From positions 1-39,473 of the forward strand of contig WTGO01000085.1 in assembly GCA_011523515.1 (NCBI GenBank): a DNA stretch of 39,473 bases, given 5' to 3'. Positions 30,362-39,473 of the stretch are shown piece after piece. The stretch comes from Chloroflexota bacterium (GTDB lineage: Bacteria; Chloroflexota; Anaerolineae; Aggregatilineales; Phototrophicaceae). Numbering within the stretch: position 1 is the first letter of the stretch; every line of letters begins with the position of its first letter. The translations under genes and the position numbers were made by a program. Under the pieces are notes generated by a model. It was not told the origin of the DNA. It saw only the letters and a program-made list of their open reading frames with translations, and searched no databases.

Positions 30362-33253
30362 ATGTCCGTGATCTTAACTCACAGAAAAGCTGCGCTATCT
30401 GAAATGAGTGGTCAGGCAGCTGGCGCCATTTGCCTGAAGCGCGTGCAGAGAGGTCCCCGGCCGCTCGGTCTGCCGCGCCTCATTCTCTCGCTGCTCGGCC
30501 TGTGCCTTCTTGTGGCCCTAGGGCACACTCCTGTCGCTGCCCAGGACCTGACCCCGCTTACGGCCCCGACCAATTTATCGGCGAGCGTCAGCGCTGAGGG
30601 TGTCATCCTGAGTTGGACAGCGCCGGCAGGAATCGTGGACGGCTATGAAATCTTGCGCCGCCGCCCCCTGCAAGGCGAATCCGAGCTGGCGACCCTGGTG
30701 GATGACACCGGCAGCCGTGCGACCATCCACACCGATACCAGCGCCACGACGCTTGGTGAAGAGTACATTTATGGCGTAAAGGCCATTCGCGGCAGTGACC
30801 GGAGCGCAGTGTCGCTACCTGCCCAGGCCAACTATCCGACGAACCCACCGCCGACATCTACGCCGGTTGTCGTATCAGTAAGCTGTGAGATTCTAACTGG
30901 CAGCAACCAAGACATCCTGCAATGCGCGGCGAGCGCCGGCGATCTGGCTATCACCTCCGCTCAATGGACCCCCAGTTTTGAAGATCGATACGCCCAAACC
31001 ACGGAGGGTTCGGTAGTCAACTGGGTCATCGCCGACGAATATTGTGGCGAGAGCACAACTGTCACGGCGGAAGCGCGGTCAGGAAATGCAGCGCTGCCGA
31101 CGGCCGAAACCACGATCACGCTTGCCTGCACGCCGGAGGCAGCTGGCACCCTGTCCGTCAGCTGTGAAAACCTGATCGTAAACAGCCGGCACGTACTGCG
31201 CTGTTCGCTGAGTGGCGGCGATCAATCTGCCGATTACGCGCAATGGACGCCCGGATTCGATACTCAATCCGCTCTAACAAAAGAAGGAGCGGGCGCGACG
31301 GCTGCGAGTTGGGAAATCAGCGCTGAGCATTGCGGCCAGACCACCAGCGTGGAGGTGGAGTCAAGATCTGGCACGACGGTTCTGCCGACAGTTTCGACCG
31401 AGCTCCCGCTCGCCTGTGTCATCACAGTCGATGACAATTGCAGCCTAGCCAACGCGATTCGCTCCGCCAATGGCAACGCCCAGATCGAAGAGAGCGACGA
31501 CAGAGACGGCAACGACGATTGCGAGGATGGGGCCGACCCGGATGACGGCGCCAGCCCGCCCGACACGGGTGACGACATCATCCTGCTGACGAGCGACGTC
31601 ACGCTGACTGGACCGTTGCCGACCATAGACAGCCGAATCCAATTGGAGGGCGACGATCACACCATCTCGGGCGATGGCCAATACCAGGTGCTCAACGTAA
31701 GCGGCGGCCAGCTTGGCGTTAATGAATTGACTATTGACAATGGCCTGTCTTCGACTGTGGGCGGCGGCATCTATGTCAACAGCGGCGCCTTGAGCATTAG
31801 CGACAGCGCGATAACGAATAGCAGAACCAGTGATATCGGCGGCGGCATCTACGCCATCGACAGCGATGTTGTTATCACCGACAGCGAGATCAGCGGAAAT
31901 TCGACGGTAAAGAGCCATGGCGGCGGTGTCTATTTCATCAGCTCTACCGACTTGCACACGCTGGACATCAGTGGCGTCACTTTCGAGGACAATGAGGCGA
32001 CTGAAGACGGCGGCGCTTTGAAAACCGCGGGCGGAATCGCCACCATCACCAAGAGCACCTTTGTAAAAAATAGCGCCGATGAGGGTGGGGCCATCGAAAG
32101 CAGCGAAACTACCATTGGCATCACCAACAGCACCTTCAGCAGCAACAGCGCCAGAGAGGGCGGTGGCCTGAGTTCATTCAGCTCCTTCGTAACCCTCACA
32201 CACACGACCTGGGCCTACAATTCAGCCGAAGAACAAGGCGGCGGCATCGCCATCATTGGTTGGACGGGCAACATCAGAATACGCAATACCTTAATCACCC
32301 ATAGCGCCAGCGGCGGCGATTGCCACAGCGGTCCCAACCCCTACATCATCATCGAATTCACCGGCAACCTCATCCAGGATGGATCTTGCGCGCCGCAGCC
32401 TGCCGAGAATCAGGCGGCGCAGTCGGATACCGAAGACGGCCAGGCGCTCGCGCAGCAACTCATCGTCGCTGAGGCGCAGTATATAGGCACGAATATCAAT
32501 ACCAAGATCGGCCAGCTCGTAGGCGATCCCCCTCATCATCCGTTACAGTCCGGCAGTCCGGCAATCGACGCCGCTGATCCGGCCTACTGTACCTTAGACG
32601 ATCAGCCCTACACCGATCGACCGCAGTATGGCAACTGTGACATCGGCGCTTATGAATACCCGAAACCACCGGATCCGACGCCTACACCAGAACCTACTGC
32701 TGAACCACCCGAAGACACGCCGACAGCCGCCCCTCCGCCGAATACGCCGACGTCCACGCCAACGCCACAGCCCGAGATCTGCATCCTGAACGGTCGCATC
32801 ATCGTGAAGTCGACCAACCCGGATGTGGATTGCGCGGAAATTGACATACTCACGCTCGACAAACATCCGGCGCTGCAAGGCATACGATTTGCCCTGCGGC
32901 TATGGCATTCCAGCAATGAATGTTTGCATGTCGTTTCTGTAGGAGACAACTTGTATCGCCTGGCAATCCAATACGATACCACTGTGGAAGTGCTCAAACG
33001 CCACAACAATTTAGCGAACAATGAGTTGACGATCGGACAATTGCTGGTGCTGCCCTCCTGCAGGTCGGACGCGGCTACATTTGTCCCGGGCACTGAAGTC
33101 TGCTTTGAAGCGCTGGGCCGGATCTCGCTTATTGATACTGCGACCCCTGAACGAACCATTCATGCGATCGAGGCTTATGTGTTCCAAGGCATGACCTGTG
33201 GCAAGATCGACCAACCAGGCGTCGTTGTGCTCGTCGCCAACGAATCCGGCTAA
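30362..33253 (+). CDS. Multidomain cell-surface protein: FN3, Cys-rich repeats, beta-helix, LysM
   Basis: A 963-residue exported protein. A long signal sequence ends near residue 60 (GHTPVAAQD). A fibronectin III domain covers about 68-150 (PTNLSASVSAEGVILSW, GYEILRR). Two tandem repeats of about 95 residues follow (VSVSCEILTGS... and LSVSCENLIVN..., each with QWTPxFD and four Cys). Then comes a CSLREA-like entry (DDNCSLANAIRSANG), a right-handed beta-helix of about 250 residues with GGGIY turns, and a DPAYC...CDIGAYEYP anchor-type end. A Pro/Thr linker (about 770-805) leads to a LysM (VVSVGDNLYRLAIQYDTTV, LTIGQLLVLPSC), which binds glycans, and an unassigned C-terminal domain. It probably attaches to the envelope and mediates adhesion; ligand unknown. 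Confidence 0.85.
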   Translation: MSVILTHRKAALSEMSGQAAGAICLKRVQRGPRPLGLPRLILSLLGLCLLVALGHTPVAAQDLTPLTAPTNLSASVSAEGVILSWTAPAGIVDGYEILRRRPLQGESELATLVDDTGSRATIHTDTSATTLGEEYIYGVKAIRGSDRSAVSLPAQANYPTNPPPTSTPVVVSVSCEILTGSNQDILQCAASAGDLAITSAQWTPSFEDRYAQTTEGSVVNWVIADEYCGESTTVTAEARSGNAALPTAETTITLACTPEAAGTLSVSCENLIVNSRHVLRCSLSGGDQSADYAQWTPGFDTQSALTKEGAGATAASWEISAEHCGQTTSVEVESRSGTTVLPTVSTELPLACVITVDDNCSLANAIRSANGNAQIEESDDRDGNDDCEDGADPDDGASPPDTGDDIILLTSDVTLTGPLPTIDSRIQLEGDDHTISGDGQYQVLNVSGGQLGVNELTIDNGLSSTVGGGIYVNSGALSISDSAITNSRTSDIGGGIYAIDSDVVITDSEISGNSTVKSHGGGVYFISSTDLHTLDISGVTFEDNEATEDGGALKTAGGIATITKSTFVKNSADEGGAIESSETTIGITNSTFSSNSAREGGGLSSFSSFVTLTHTTWAYNSAEEQGGGIAIIGWTGNIRIRNTLITHSASGGDCHSGPNPYIIIEFTGNLIQDGSCAPQPAENQAAQSDTEDGQALAQQLIVAEAQYIGTNINTKIGQLVGDPPHHPLQSGSPAIDAADPAYCTLDDQPYTDRPQYGNCDIGAYEYPKPPDPTPTPEPTAEPPEDTPTAAPPPNTPTSTPTPQPEICILNGRIIVKSTNPDVDCAEIDILTLDKHPALQGIRFALRLWHSSNECLHVVSVGDNLYRLAIQYDTTVEVLKRHNNLANNELTIGQLLVLPSCRSDAATFVPGTEVCFEALGRISLIDTATPERTIHAIEAYVFQGMTCGKIDQPGVVVLVANESG

Positions 33254-33793
33254 GGCGACTAAACGCAAGCGCGTGGGTGAGGCCCGCCCCTGGGCGGACC
33301 GGCAGGGCACAAGGGCTACGCCCTCGGGGTCATGATCGAAATGCTGGCCGGCTCAATCCGGCTGACCACCATAGAGGACGTTGACCAACACTCAACTGGC
33401 AGCATATTGTCGACGTCTGTGATCCTCGAACGCTGTAGCTGAATAGCGAAAGCGCGGCGCTGGGTCACTCCGCTGGCGCCGGCGGGGAGAGGGGTCCGTG
33501 TCTACGCGACCCGATCCGCGCGCGGCGCATAGTCGCTGGTCCCATCTTCCCAAAGGCATCTTTGCATGTGTCTGACGAACTTAATCGGCCGGCCCTTGTG
33601 GCGCACGCTGAGTAAAGGCTGAGAATTGGTAAAGCCGCTGCATATGCGCTAATCTACGGGCAGCATGGCAGCCGGCAATGAGCACGGCTTGACCGTGAGG
33701 ATTTCAGAAGGGGAGAAGAAAGGAGCAGGTTTCGGAGAACTTTGATTGCTGCAACGATTCAATTCGGCAGTTCATTAGGAGGTTCCTTTTAAG
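33254..33793. other. 540-base intergenic region before the peptide importer
   Basis: Apart from the Ldh2 relic there is no gene. A weak promoter candidate for the importer is TTGGTA (33626) with TAATCT (33650) at 18-base spacing. A purine-rich stretch (GGGGAGAAGAAAGGAG) lies near 33711, and the strong AGGAGG ribosome binding site at 33777 precedes ATG 33794. Confidence 0.4.
33281..33355 (+). pseudogene. Short relic of an Ldh2-family malate/lactate dehydrogenase
   Basis: About 25 codons read GPPLGGPAGHKGYALGVMIE, then MLAGS. The LGG...GHKGYxLxxMxEhLAG block is the NAD-binding hallmark of the LDH2/MDG2 oxidoreductases. Nothing before or after continues the family, so it is a fragment. It has no start codon or function. 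Confidence 0.55.
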
Positions 33794-35695
33794 ATGAACA
33801 GGAAATCAAGCAAGCTCGTTCTGTTGATACTCGTGTCGCTTCTTTTCTTCATATTCTCAGTTGGTCTTGCCGCCGCGCAAGAACAAACCGAAGTCGGCAC
33901 GCCACGCGCGACGACCTTGATCGTCGACCAGCTTGGCGGCCGGATCAATAATCCCACGCAGACCAATCCGTATCAGGCAGGCACGCACATGAGCGCGGGC
34001 TTGCACCAGCTGGTTTATTCGACATTGTGGGAGATTAACACGGCCACAGGCGAACAGTTCCCGGCCTTGGCGGCGGAAATGCCGGAGGCGCTCAACGACG
34101 ATTACACCAGCTTCCGTGTTACCCTGCGCGATGGCTTGCGTTGGAGTGACGGTGAACCGATCAGCACAGCCGACATGGCCTTCAACATCGACATGGTTTT
34201 GAACACGCCCGAATTCCCCTATAGCGGCTTCTTGTCGCAGGTAATTGACAACTACGAAATAGTTGACGATCTCACCATAATTCTCAACTTGAAGCGCTCG
34301 GAGCCGCGCCTGGCCTACACGCTCGGCGTCCACATCTGGGGCGACAACTTCCGCATGGTACCCAAGCACATTTGGGAGAACGAAGACCCGGCCACTTTCC
34401 AGAATTATCCACCGGTCGGCAGCGGGCCCTACACCATGACGGATGTTGATCCGAATGGGAACTGGTTCCTGTATACCAAGCGCGAGGACTGGCAGCACAC
34501 CGATGTCGGCCAGATCTATGGCGAGCCCGGTCCGGAATATGTGCTCTTCCGCTTCTACGGCACAGAGGAGCGCCGCATCATCGCGGGCATCCAAAACCAG
34601 CTCGATATTTTCACCGATATCTCGCCGGAAGCTTGGGATATCCTGCGCGATGGCAATCCGAACGCGCGCGCCTGGCATGCCGGCTTCCCCTACGCCAATT
34701 TCGATGATCCCTGCGAGCGCGGCATCGTCTTCTCCAACACGCAGGAACCCTGGGACAACCAGAATGTCCGCTGGGCGATGGCGCTGGCGACCGATATCAA
34801 GAGCGTCGGCCTGGCCACATTCGCCGGCATTCTGCGCGTATCGCCGCTGGCAGTGCCGCCGGTACAGGTCATTCACGACGCCTTCCACAAGCCCATGCGC
34901 GATTGGATGACCGAGTTCGCTTTCGAAGACGGCTACCAGCCCTTCGATCCCAACTACGCCGTTGACATCGCCGCGATTCTGGCCGAACAAGGCGTCGAAG
35001 GACTGCCCGACAGTGAAGAAGCCCTGGTCGATCTCTTCGGCGTCGGCTGGTGGAAGCACGATCCGGCCAAAGCCACAGAAATGCTGGAAACAGAAGGCTT
35101 CACGCTAGAGAACGGCGCCTGGCACAAGCCGGACGGCAGCTCCTGGCAAATCACCATCAACTCGCCGTCTAACTTTGAGGTGCAGTCGCAGCGTCTGGCC
35201 TTCGCCGTCGCCGATAACTGGCGCGACTTTGGCATTGACACTACCGTGCAACAGATGGACGGCGGCACCTTCTGGAGCAATTACAGCAACGGCACCTTCG
35301 ACGCCGGCTCCTATTGGCCCGGCTGCGGCGCCCTGCCCGATAGCTGGGACCTGCTGGACGCCTTCTGGCACAAGCGTCACATCGTGCCTATTGGTCAGCC
35401 CGCGGGCGGCAACGCTATGCGTTACGACAGCGACGCGCTCAGCGGGATCCTCGACCAGATCGCGCCCTTGCCGAGCGACCATCCGGATACCATTCCGCTG
35501 CTGACTGAGTTCGAGAAGCAGTTCATCGTCGAGCGGCCCTGGCTACCGATGTTCGGCACATCAAAATTCGTGCCGGTCGTCACGACCTATTGGGACGGCA
35601 TGCCCACCGCCGACAACTTCTACGAAGGGCCTTGGTGGTGGTGGTCGCTATTCAAGTATCACATGCCCTTCATCCAGCCAAAGTCTGACGGCTAG
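33794..35695 (+). CDS. ABC transporter substrate-binding protein, family 5 (peptide type)
   Basis: A 633-residue extracytoplasmic binding protein of the DppA/OppA class. The signal peptide covers residues 1-31 (MNRKSSK, hydrophobic core, AAAQEQ) and lacks a lipobox. Family features include FRVTLRDGLRWSDGEPISTA (the SBP_bac_5 motif at about 106-127), DMAFNIDMVL, and a GSGPYTMTDVDPN turn. It is longer than the usual 500-550 residues. AGGAGG ten bases before the ATG gives strong translation. It heads a five-gene importer operon. Ligands may be peptides, but the family also takes up oligosaccharides and other solutes. Confidence 0.9.
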   Translation: MNRKSSKLVLLILVSLLFFIFSVGLAAAQEQTEVGTPRATTLIVDQLGGRINNPTQTNPYQAGTHMSAGLHQLVYSTLWEINTATGEQFPALAAEMPEALNDDYTSFRVTLRDGLRWSDGEPISTADMAFNIDMVLNTPEFPYSGFLSQVIDNYEIVDDLTIILNLKRSEPRLAYTLGVHIWGDNFRMVPKHIWENEDPATFQNYPPVGSGPYTMTDVDPNGNWFLYTKREDWQHTDVGQIYGEPGPEYVLFRFYGTEERRIIAGIQNQLDIFTDISPEAWDILRDGNPNARAWHAGFPYANFDDPCERGIVFSNTQEPWDNQNVRWAMALATDIKSVGLATFAGILRVSPLAVPPVQVIHDAFHKPMRDWMTEFAFEDGYQPFDPNYAVDIAAILAEQGVEGLPDSEEALVDLFGVGWWKHDPAKATEMLETEGFTLENGAWHKPDGSSWQITINSPSNFEVQSQRLAFAVADNWRDFGIDTTVQQMDGGTFWSNYSNGTFDAGSYWPGCGALPDSWDLLDAFWHKRHIVPIGQPAGGNAMRYDSDALSGILDQIAPLPSDHPDTIPLLTEFEKQFIVERPWLPMFGTSKFVPVVTTYWDGMPTADNFYEGPWWWWSLFKYHMPFIQPKSDG

Positions 35696-35718
35696 GCTAT
35701 AGTGATAGTGAATTGGAT

Positions 35719-35744
35719 TGGGTCTGTTCTCTTGGGCAGACCCA
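35719..35744 (+). terminator. Hairpin between binding protein and first permease
   Basis: TGGGTCTG, a 10-base loop, then CAGACCCA. The 8-bp stem lies 24 bases after the binding-protein stop and just before the permease start. There is no U tract, so mRNA 3'-end protection or partial attenuation is likelier than full termination. It mirrors the hairpin at 7524 in the other ABC operon. Confidence 0.5.
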
Positions 35745-35768
35745 TTCCACATTGCGCGAGACACTTTC

Positions 35769-36767
35769 ATGCAGTTTGCAAAGTTCGTTGTCACGCGGAT
35801 CATCGCCTATGTCCTGGTGATATGGATCGGCATCTCGGTCGTCTTCTTTGTGCCGCGCTTCATGCCGTCGGATCCGGTGGAGTCGATGCTGGGTCGCATC
35901 ATGACCCAAGGCGCCTATATGGAGGCGGAACAGGTCGAAGCCATGCGCGCTACGCTGACGCAAGCTTTCGGCCTGGAAGGGACGCTGGCCGAGCAGTACT
36001 TCGGCTTCTTTCACCGCACCTTTCTCACGCGCGATTTCGGTCCCTCGCTGTCCATGTTCCCGACGCCGGTCAACGAATTGATCGGGCGCGCGCTGCCTTG
36101 GACGCTTGGCTTGCTTTTGGCGTCAACCATTATCGCCTGGATCGTGGGCAACGCCATCGGCCTGCTCGCCGGTTACAAGAGCCGCTGGCTCTCCTCGCGC
36201 GCGCTGGAAGTCATCGCGATCCTGGTTTATCCCATTCCCTACTACATCACCGCCCTCATCCTGATTATCTTGTTTATCCACATCAACCCGATTTTCCCGC
36301 TGTTTTTCTCCGTCCGCGGCGAAGCCTGGTCCTGGCAATTCATTTCCAGCGTCGTTTACAACTCCATTCTGCCGGCAGCGTCAATTGTAATTGTCGGATT
36401 CGGCTGGTGGGTCTTGAGCATGAAGGCGCTGGCGTCCAGCATCTCGGAAGAAGATTTCGTCTATTTCGCCAAGTTGAAGGGCGCCGGCGAAGGCCGGATC
36501 ATGACCGCCTACGTTCTGCGCAACGCCATCTTGCCGCAAGTCACGGTTTTGGCGCTGCAGATCGGCGCGATCTTTAACGGCGCGCTGATCGCCGAAATTC
36601 TCTTTAGCTACCCCGGTTTGGGCACGATGACATACAACGCAGTGCTGCAAGCGGATTACAACCTGCTCATGGGCACGATTACAATATCGATTATCGCTGT
36701 CGCCACCTCGACGTTAATCATCGACTTGCTGTATCCCTTCTTCGACCCACGGATTAGGCAGCGATAA
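35769..36767 (+). CDS. Peptide-type ABC transporter permease, DppB-like
   Basis: A 332-residue inner-membrane permease. The first membrane helix directly follows the start (MQFAKFVVTRIIAYVLVIW), as usual for DppB. The docking loop is in DFVYFAKLKGAGEGRIMTAY, and AEILFSYPGLGTMTYNAVL is the DppB-type signature near the C-terminus. The frame is open from 35718, but the 17 extra codons cover the hairpin and do not look like DppB, so ATG 35769 is chosen. The second permease gene follows after two bases. Confidence 0.88.
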   Translation: MQFAKFVVTRIIAYVLVIWIGISVVFFVPRFMPSDPVESMLGRIMTQGAYMEAEQVEAMRATLTQAFGLEGTLAEQYFGFFHRTFLTRDFGPSLSMFPTPVNELIGRALPWTLGLLLASTIIAWIVGNAIGLLAGYKSRWLSSRALEVIAILVYPIPYYITALILIILFIHINPIFPLFFSVRGEAWSWQFISSVVYNSILPAASIVIVGFGWWVLSMKALASSISEEDFVYFAKLKGAGEGRIMTAYVLRNAILPQVTVLALQIGAIFNGALIAEILFSYPGLGTMTYNAVLQADYNLLMGTITISIIAVATSTLIIDLLYPFFDPRIRQR

Positions 36768-36769
36768 CC

Positions 36770-37603
36770 ATGCGCAGCTCGAACCCGCGCCTCACAGTCG
36801 GCCTCGTCATACTGGCCGCCTTCATCTTGCTGGGCGGCGTCCTGCCCTTCTTTTCGCCGGAAGACCCGCGCGACTGGATCCGGCATCCGCGCAACTTGCC
36901 ACCCAGCGCCGAGCATCTGCTGGGCACGACCAATCTGGGGCAAGACACCTTCTGGCTGTTATCGTACGCGACGCAGAACTCGCTACTCATCGGCTTGTTC
37001 GTGGCTTTCTTCGCCACGCTTGTCGGCGTCTTCGCCGGGTTGGCGGCCGGCTTCCTCGGCGGAATACCGGACCGCATCATTACCTTATTGGCGGATGTCT
37101 TCATCGTCGTGCCGTCTTTACCCATTCTTATATTGATGTCGTCTCTACTGCAGGGGCGCGCTTCCCTGTTCCTGATCAGCATCATCTTGATACTCTTCAA
37201 TTGGCCCTGGCCCGCGCGCCAGATGCGTTCGATCGCGCTCAGCATGCGCGAGCGCCAATTTGTCAATACGGCGCGCTTCTCTGGCTCAAGCACGATCCAG
37301 ATTTTAGCGGAAGAGATTGTGCCGCATATCTTCAGCTGGGCGATGGCAAATTTTGTCAACACGGTTTTGGTCGCCATCGCTACTGAATCTGGCTTGGCGG
37401 TGATTGGCTTGTCCAGTTTGGAAGAAGCCACGCTGGGCACAACGATCTATTGGGCGCTGCAGCATCAGGCGCTGCTGGGGCGGCGCTGGTGGTGGATTGG
37501 CTCGCCGGTGGTGGCCATCATCCTGTTGTTTATCGCGCTGTTCTTGATTTCGACCGGTATATCCAGTTTGTCGGCGGAGCGGCGGGGGCACGGCGATGCT
37601 TAG
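36770..37603 (+). CDS. Peptide-type ABC transporter permease, DppC-like
   Basis: A 277-residue permease with a short N-terminal cytoplasmic tail (MRSSNPRLT), a first helix at about 10-27, the DppC-style periplasmic stretch (PPSAEHLLGTTNLGQDTFW, equivalent to the LGTDxxGRD motif), and the docking loop RERQFVNTARFSGSSTIQIL. It pairs with the preceding permease. It overlaps the next ATPase gene by eight bases, so they are translationally coupled. Confidence 0.88.
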   Translation: MRSSNPRLTVGLVILAAFILLGGVLPFFSPEDPRDWIRHPRNLPPSAEHLLGTTNLGQDTFWLLSYATQNSLLIGLFVAFFATLVGVFAGLAAGFLGGIPDRIITLLADVFIVVPSLPILILMSSLLQGRASLFLISIILILFNWPWPARQMRSIALSMRERQFVNTARFSGSSTIQILAEEIVPHIFSWAMANFVNTVLVAIATESGLAVIGLSSLEEATLGTTIYWALQHQALLGRRWWWIGSPVVAIILLFIALFLISTGISSLSAERRGHGDA

Positions 37604-38573
37604 GCTGCGCGATCTCAAGTGCCACTACCATACGCCGCGCGGTGTGGTGCAGGCGGTCGATGGGGTCTCTTTCGAAATCCGCCCCAACGAGGTGCTGGGC
37701 ATCGCCGGAGAATCAGGCTGCGGCAAGTCCACACTTTTGAAGGTGCTCTACGACTACATTCAGCCGCCGCTGCAAATCGTCTCTGGGCACTACGAAGCCG
37801 ATTTCCCCGATGGCAACGGCCGCGTCAAAACGATCGGTCCTGGCGAGATTCGCGAGCACTGGTGGGATTTTATCTCTTACATTCCGCAGGGTTCGATGAG
37901 CGTGCTTAATCCCGTGATTCGCATCGAGAACCAGTTTTTCGACGCCGTGCCGAAGGGTCATACGCTCAAGGCAAAGGGCAAACAGGCGATACGTCAGCGG
38001 GTGGCGGCTTATCTGAAAGAGCTGGAGCTGCCAGTCGAGGTCTTGAAGTCCTATCCGCACCAGTTGAGCGGCGGCATGAAGCAGCGCGTGCTGGTGGCGC
38101 TGGGCACCTTCCTGCACCCGCAGATCGTGCTCGCCGACGAACCGACTACCGCGCTCGATGTGGTCGTGCAAAAGGGCATCTTGCTGATGCTGACCGAATT
38201 GCAGCAGCAGATGGAAAATACGCTGGTGGTCGTCTCGCATGATATGGGTGTGCATTATCAGATCAGCGACCGGCTGGCGATCATGTACGCCGGCAAGCTG
38301 GTGGAATACGGTCCCACCGATGCCATCTTTGGCAACCCTCTGCACCCCTATACGCAGATGCTGATTCAGTCGCTGCCCCGCGTCGGCGATCGCGCACAGC
38401 GTTCAGGCATCTCGGGCCGTCCGCCCAACTTGATCGACCCGCCGGCGGGCTGTCGCTTCGCCGCGCGCTGCCCCAAAGTGATGGAGCACTGCGCGCATCA
38501 GGAGCCCGCGTTGATCCAGATCGAGCATCAGCACTATGTGTCCTGTCACTTGTATGGCGAGGCGGCCTCTTGA
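37596..38573 (+). CDS. Peptide-type ABC transporter ATPase, DppD-like
   Basis: A 325-residue ATPase. Walker A is GESGCGKST, the Q loop region is YIPQGSMSVLNPV, the signature is LSGGMKQRVLVALG, Walker B is IVLADEPTTALDVV and the H loop is VSHDMGVHY. The C-terminal oligopeptide-transporter extension is present (NPLHPYTQMLIQSLP, and a Cys-rich CRFAARCP...CAHQEPAL region that binds an Fe-S cluster in relatives). It works with the following ATPase as a heterodimer. Confidence 0.92.
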   Translation: MLRLRDLKCHYHTPRGVVQAVDGVSFEIRPNEVLGIAGESGCGKSTLLKVLYDYIQPPLQIVSGHYEADFPDGNGRVKTIGPGEIREHWWDFISYIPQGSMSVLNPVIRIENQFFDAVPKGHTLKAKGKQAIRQRVAAYLKELELPVEVLKSYPHQLSGGMKQRVLVALGTFLHPQIVLADEPTTALDVVVQKGILLMLTELQQQMENTLVVVSHDMGVHYQISDRLAIMYAGKLVEYGPTDAIFGNPLHPYTQMLIQSLPRVGDRAQRSGISGRPPNLIDPPAGCRFAARCPKVMEHCAHQEPALIQIEHQHYVSCHLYGEAAS

Positions 38574-39473
38574 GCGAGAATCTGCTTGAATTGCGCAATG
38601 TCAGCAAAGTGTTCCGCATAGGCGGCTTGGTTTTTGGCGCCCGCCTGGTGGCGGTGGACGACGTCAGCTTGAGCCTGCCGGCGGCCGAGCCATCTATCTT
38701 GAGCATTGTCGGCGAATCCGGCAGCGGCAAGACCACGCTGGCGCGCATCATCCTGGAATTGGAGCATCCTACATCCGGCGAAGTGCTTATCGACGATCAT
38801 CCGCTCTTTGAGAAGGGCGGCGACGGGTTAAAAGGGCGCGACTACTATCGCGCAGTCCAGCCGATCTTCCAGAATCCCTTCGAGGCGTTCAGCGGGCGGA
38901 AAAAGGTCGACCGTTATCTCTTTAACGCCGCTATTCGCCTAGGTATCGCCGGGGACAGGAAAGAAGCGCGCGAGATCGTCGCCGAGGTGCTGGAGTCCGT
39001 CGGGCTGGACCTGTCGCGCGTGGAGGGCAAATACGCCAATCAGTTTTCAGGCGGCGAGCTGCAGCGCATCTCTGTAGCACGCAGCCTCATCCCGCGCCCG
39101 AAATTGATAGTCGCCGACGAACCGGTGAGCATGATCGATGCCTCGCTGCGCATGAACATCGTCAATCTTTTCCTGGAGTTGAAAGAAAAGTACAAAGTCA
39201 GCTTCGTCTATATCACCCACGATCTCTCTACCGCCTACTACGTCAGCGATTACATCGCCATCATGTATCGCGGCAGCGTAGTGGAATATGGACCCTCCGA
39301 TCAAATCTTGACCGATTCTGCCCATCCTTATACCGAATTGCTGCTCGATTCGGTTCCCACGGTCGATCACAAGTGGGAGCGGGGCGTACAGTTGCCCGAT
39401 ATCGAATTGAAGGAATACCAGGCGCAAGCCTGCAAGTTCGCCAAGCGCTGCAAATACGTTCAGGCAATCTGCG
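38570..39473 (+). CDS. Peptide-type ABC transporter ATPase, DppF-like (partial at window end)
   Basis: Starts at TTG 38570, overlapping the DppD-like stop by four bases (TTGA). No ATG or GTG lies before conserved sequence (ENLLELRNVSKVFRIGG). At least 301 codons are present. Walker A is GESGSGKTT, the Q loop region is IFQNPFEAF, the signature is FSGGELQRISVARSL, Walker B is LIVADEPVSMIDA and the H loop is YITHDLSTAYY. The C-terminal extension (DSAHPYTELLLDSVP, then CKFAKRCKY) is being read when the window ends. It completes a DppABCDF set. Confidence 0.9.
   Translation, partial: MSENLLELRNVSKVFRIGGLVFGARLVAVDDVSLSLPAAEPSILSIVGESGSGKTTLARIILELEHPTSGEVLIDDHPLFEKGGDGLKGRDYYRAVQPIFQNPFEAFSGRKKVDRYLFNAAIRLGIAGDRKEAREIVAEVLESVGLDLSRVEGKYANQFSGGELQRISVARSLIPRPKLIVADEPVSMIDASLRMNIVNLFLELKEKYKVSFVYITHDLSTAYYVSDYIAIMYRGSVVEYGPSDQILTDSAHPYTELLLDSVPTVDHKWERGVQLPDIELKEYQAQACKFAKRCKYVQAIC

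Overview
This 39.5 kb stretch of roughly 57-58 % GC DNA most likely comes from a Chloroflexota bacterium (Anaerolineae-like). That is inferred from protein style only: CSLREA/beta-helix surface proteins with fibronectin and LysM modules, DUF4380, COG0523 next to WD40, and many ABC importers. There is no rRNA, tRNA or CRISPR array to confirm it.

Layout. (1) 48-2327, plus strand: a DUF4380 protein and a GH5-like glycosidase. (2) 2381-6052, minus strand: an overlapping operon of an M20 peptidase, a glutamine-synthetase-like ligase and a metal amidohydrolase. The last two are a split version of the fungal FluG fusion. (3) 6418-12709, plus strand, divergent from (2): a PotDBCA-type ABC importer, a nucleoside phosphorylase and adenine deaminase, which reads as polyamine/purine uptake and salvage. 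(4) 12837-14340: a frameshifted beta-helix surface protein fused tail-to-tail to a truncated metal/siderophore binding protein. (5) 14375-18038, plus strand: two matching operators, a Fur/Zur-type regulator, a frameshifted aminotransferase-like gene, a COG0523 metallochaperone GTPase and a truncated WD40 protein. (6) 18053-25945, minus strand: a defence-type island made of a large Eco57I/PglX-like adenine methylase, a GxxExxY cassette bounded by inverted repeats, and a phospholipase-D/SNF2 helicase. (7) 26295-28956: a graveyard of broken genes (siderophore ABC importer, sucrase/ferredoxin-like protein, response regulator, TetR regulator). (8) 29306-33253: two small exported or membrane proteins and a 963-residue multidomain cell-surface protein. 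(9) 33794-39473: a DppABCDF-type peptide importer that runs off the right edge.

The most notable signal is in (6). The methylase reading frame is interrupted by a run of 12 C (coding strand). With 11 C the frame would continue about 95 residues and stop exactly where the inverted-repeat cassette begins. This looks like a phase-variable switch in a two-protein PLD-helicase/methylase system that I cannot assign to DISARM, BREX or a classical restriction system. The second strongest signal is the pair of identical-geometry operators (half-site CTTATTGATA, 5-base centre) around the Fur/Zur gene.

Several single-base frameshifts occur (beta-helix, aminotransferase-like, response regulator, methylase). 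Some could be assembly errors. The hybrid junctions and truncated genes cannot be explained that way and show real rearrangement around the island.
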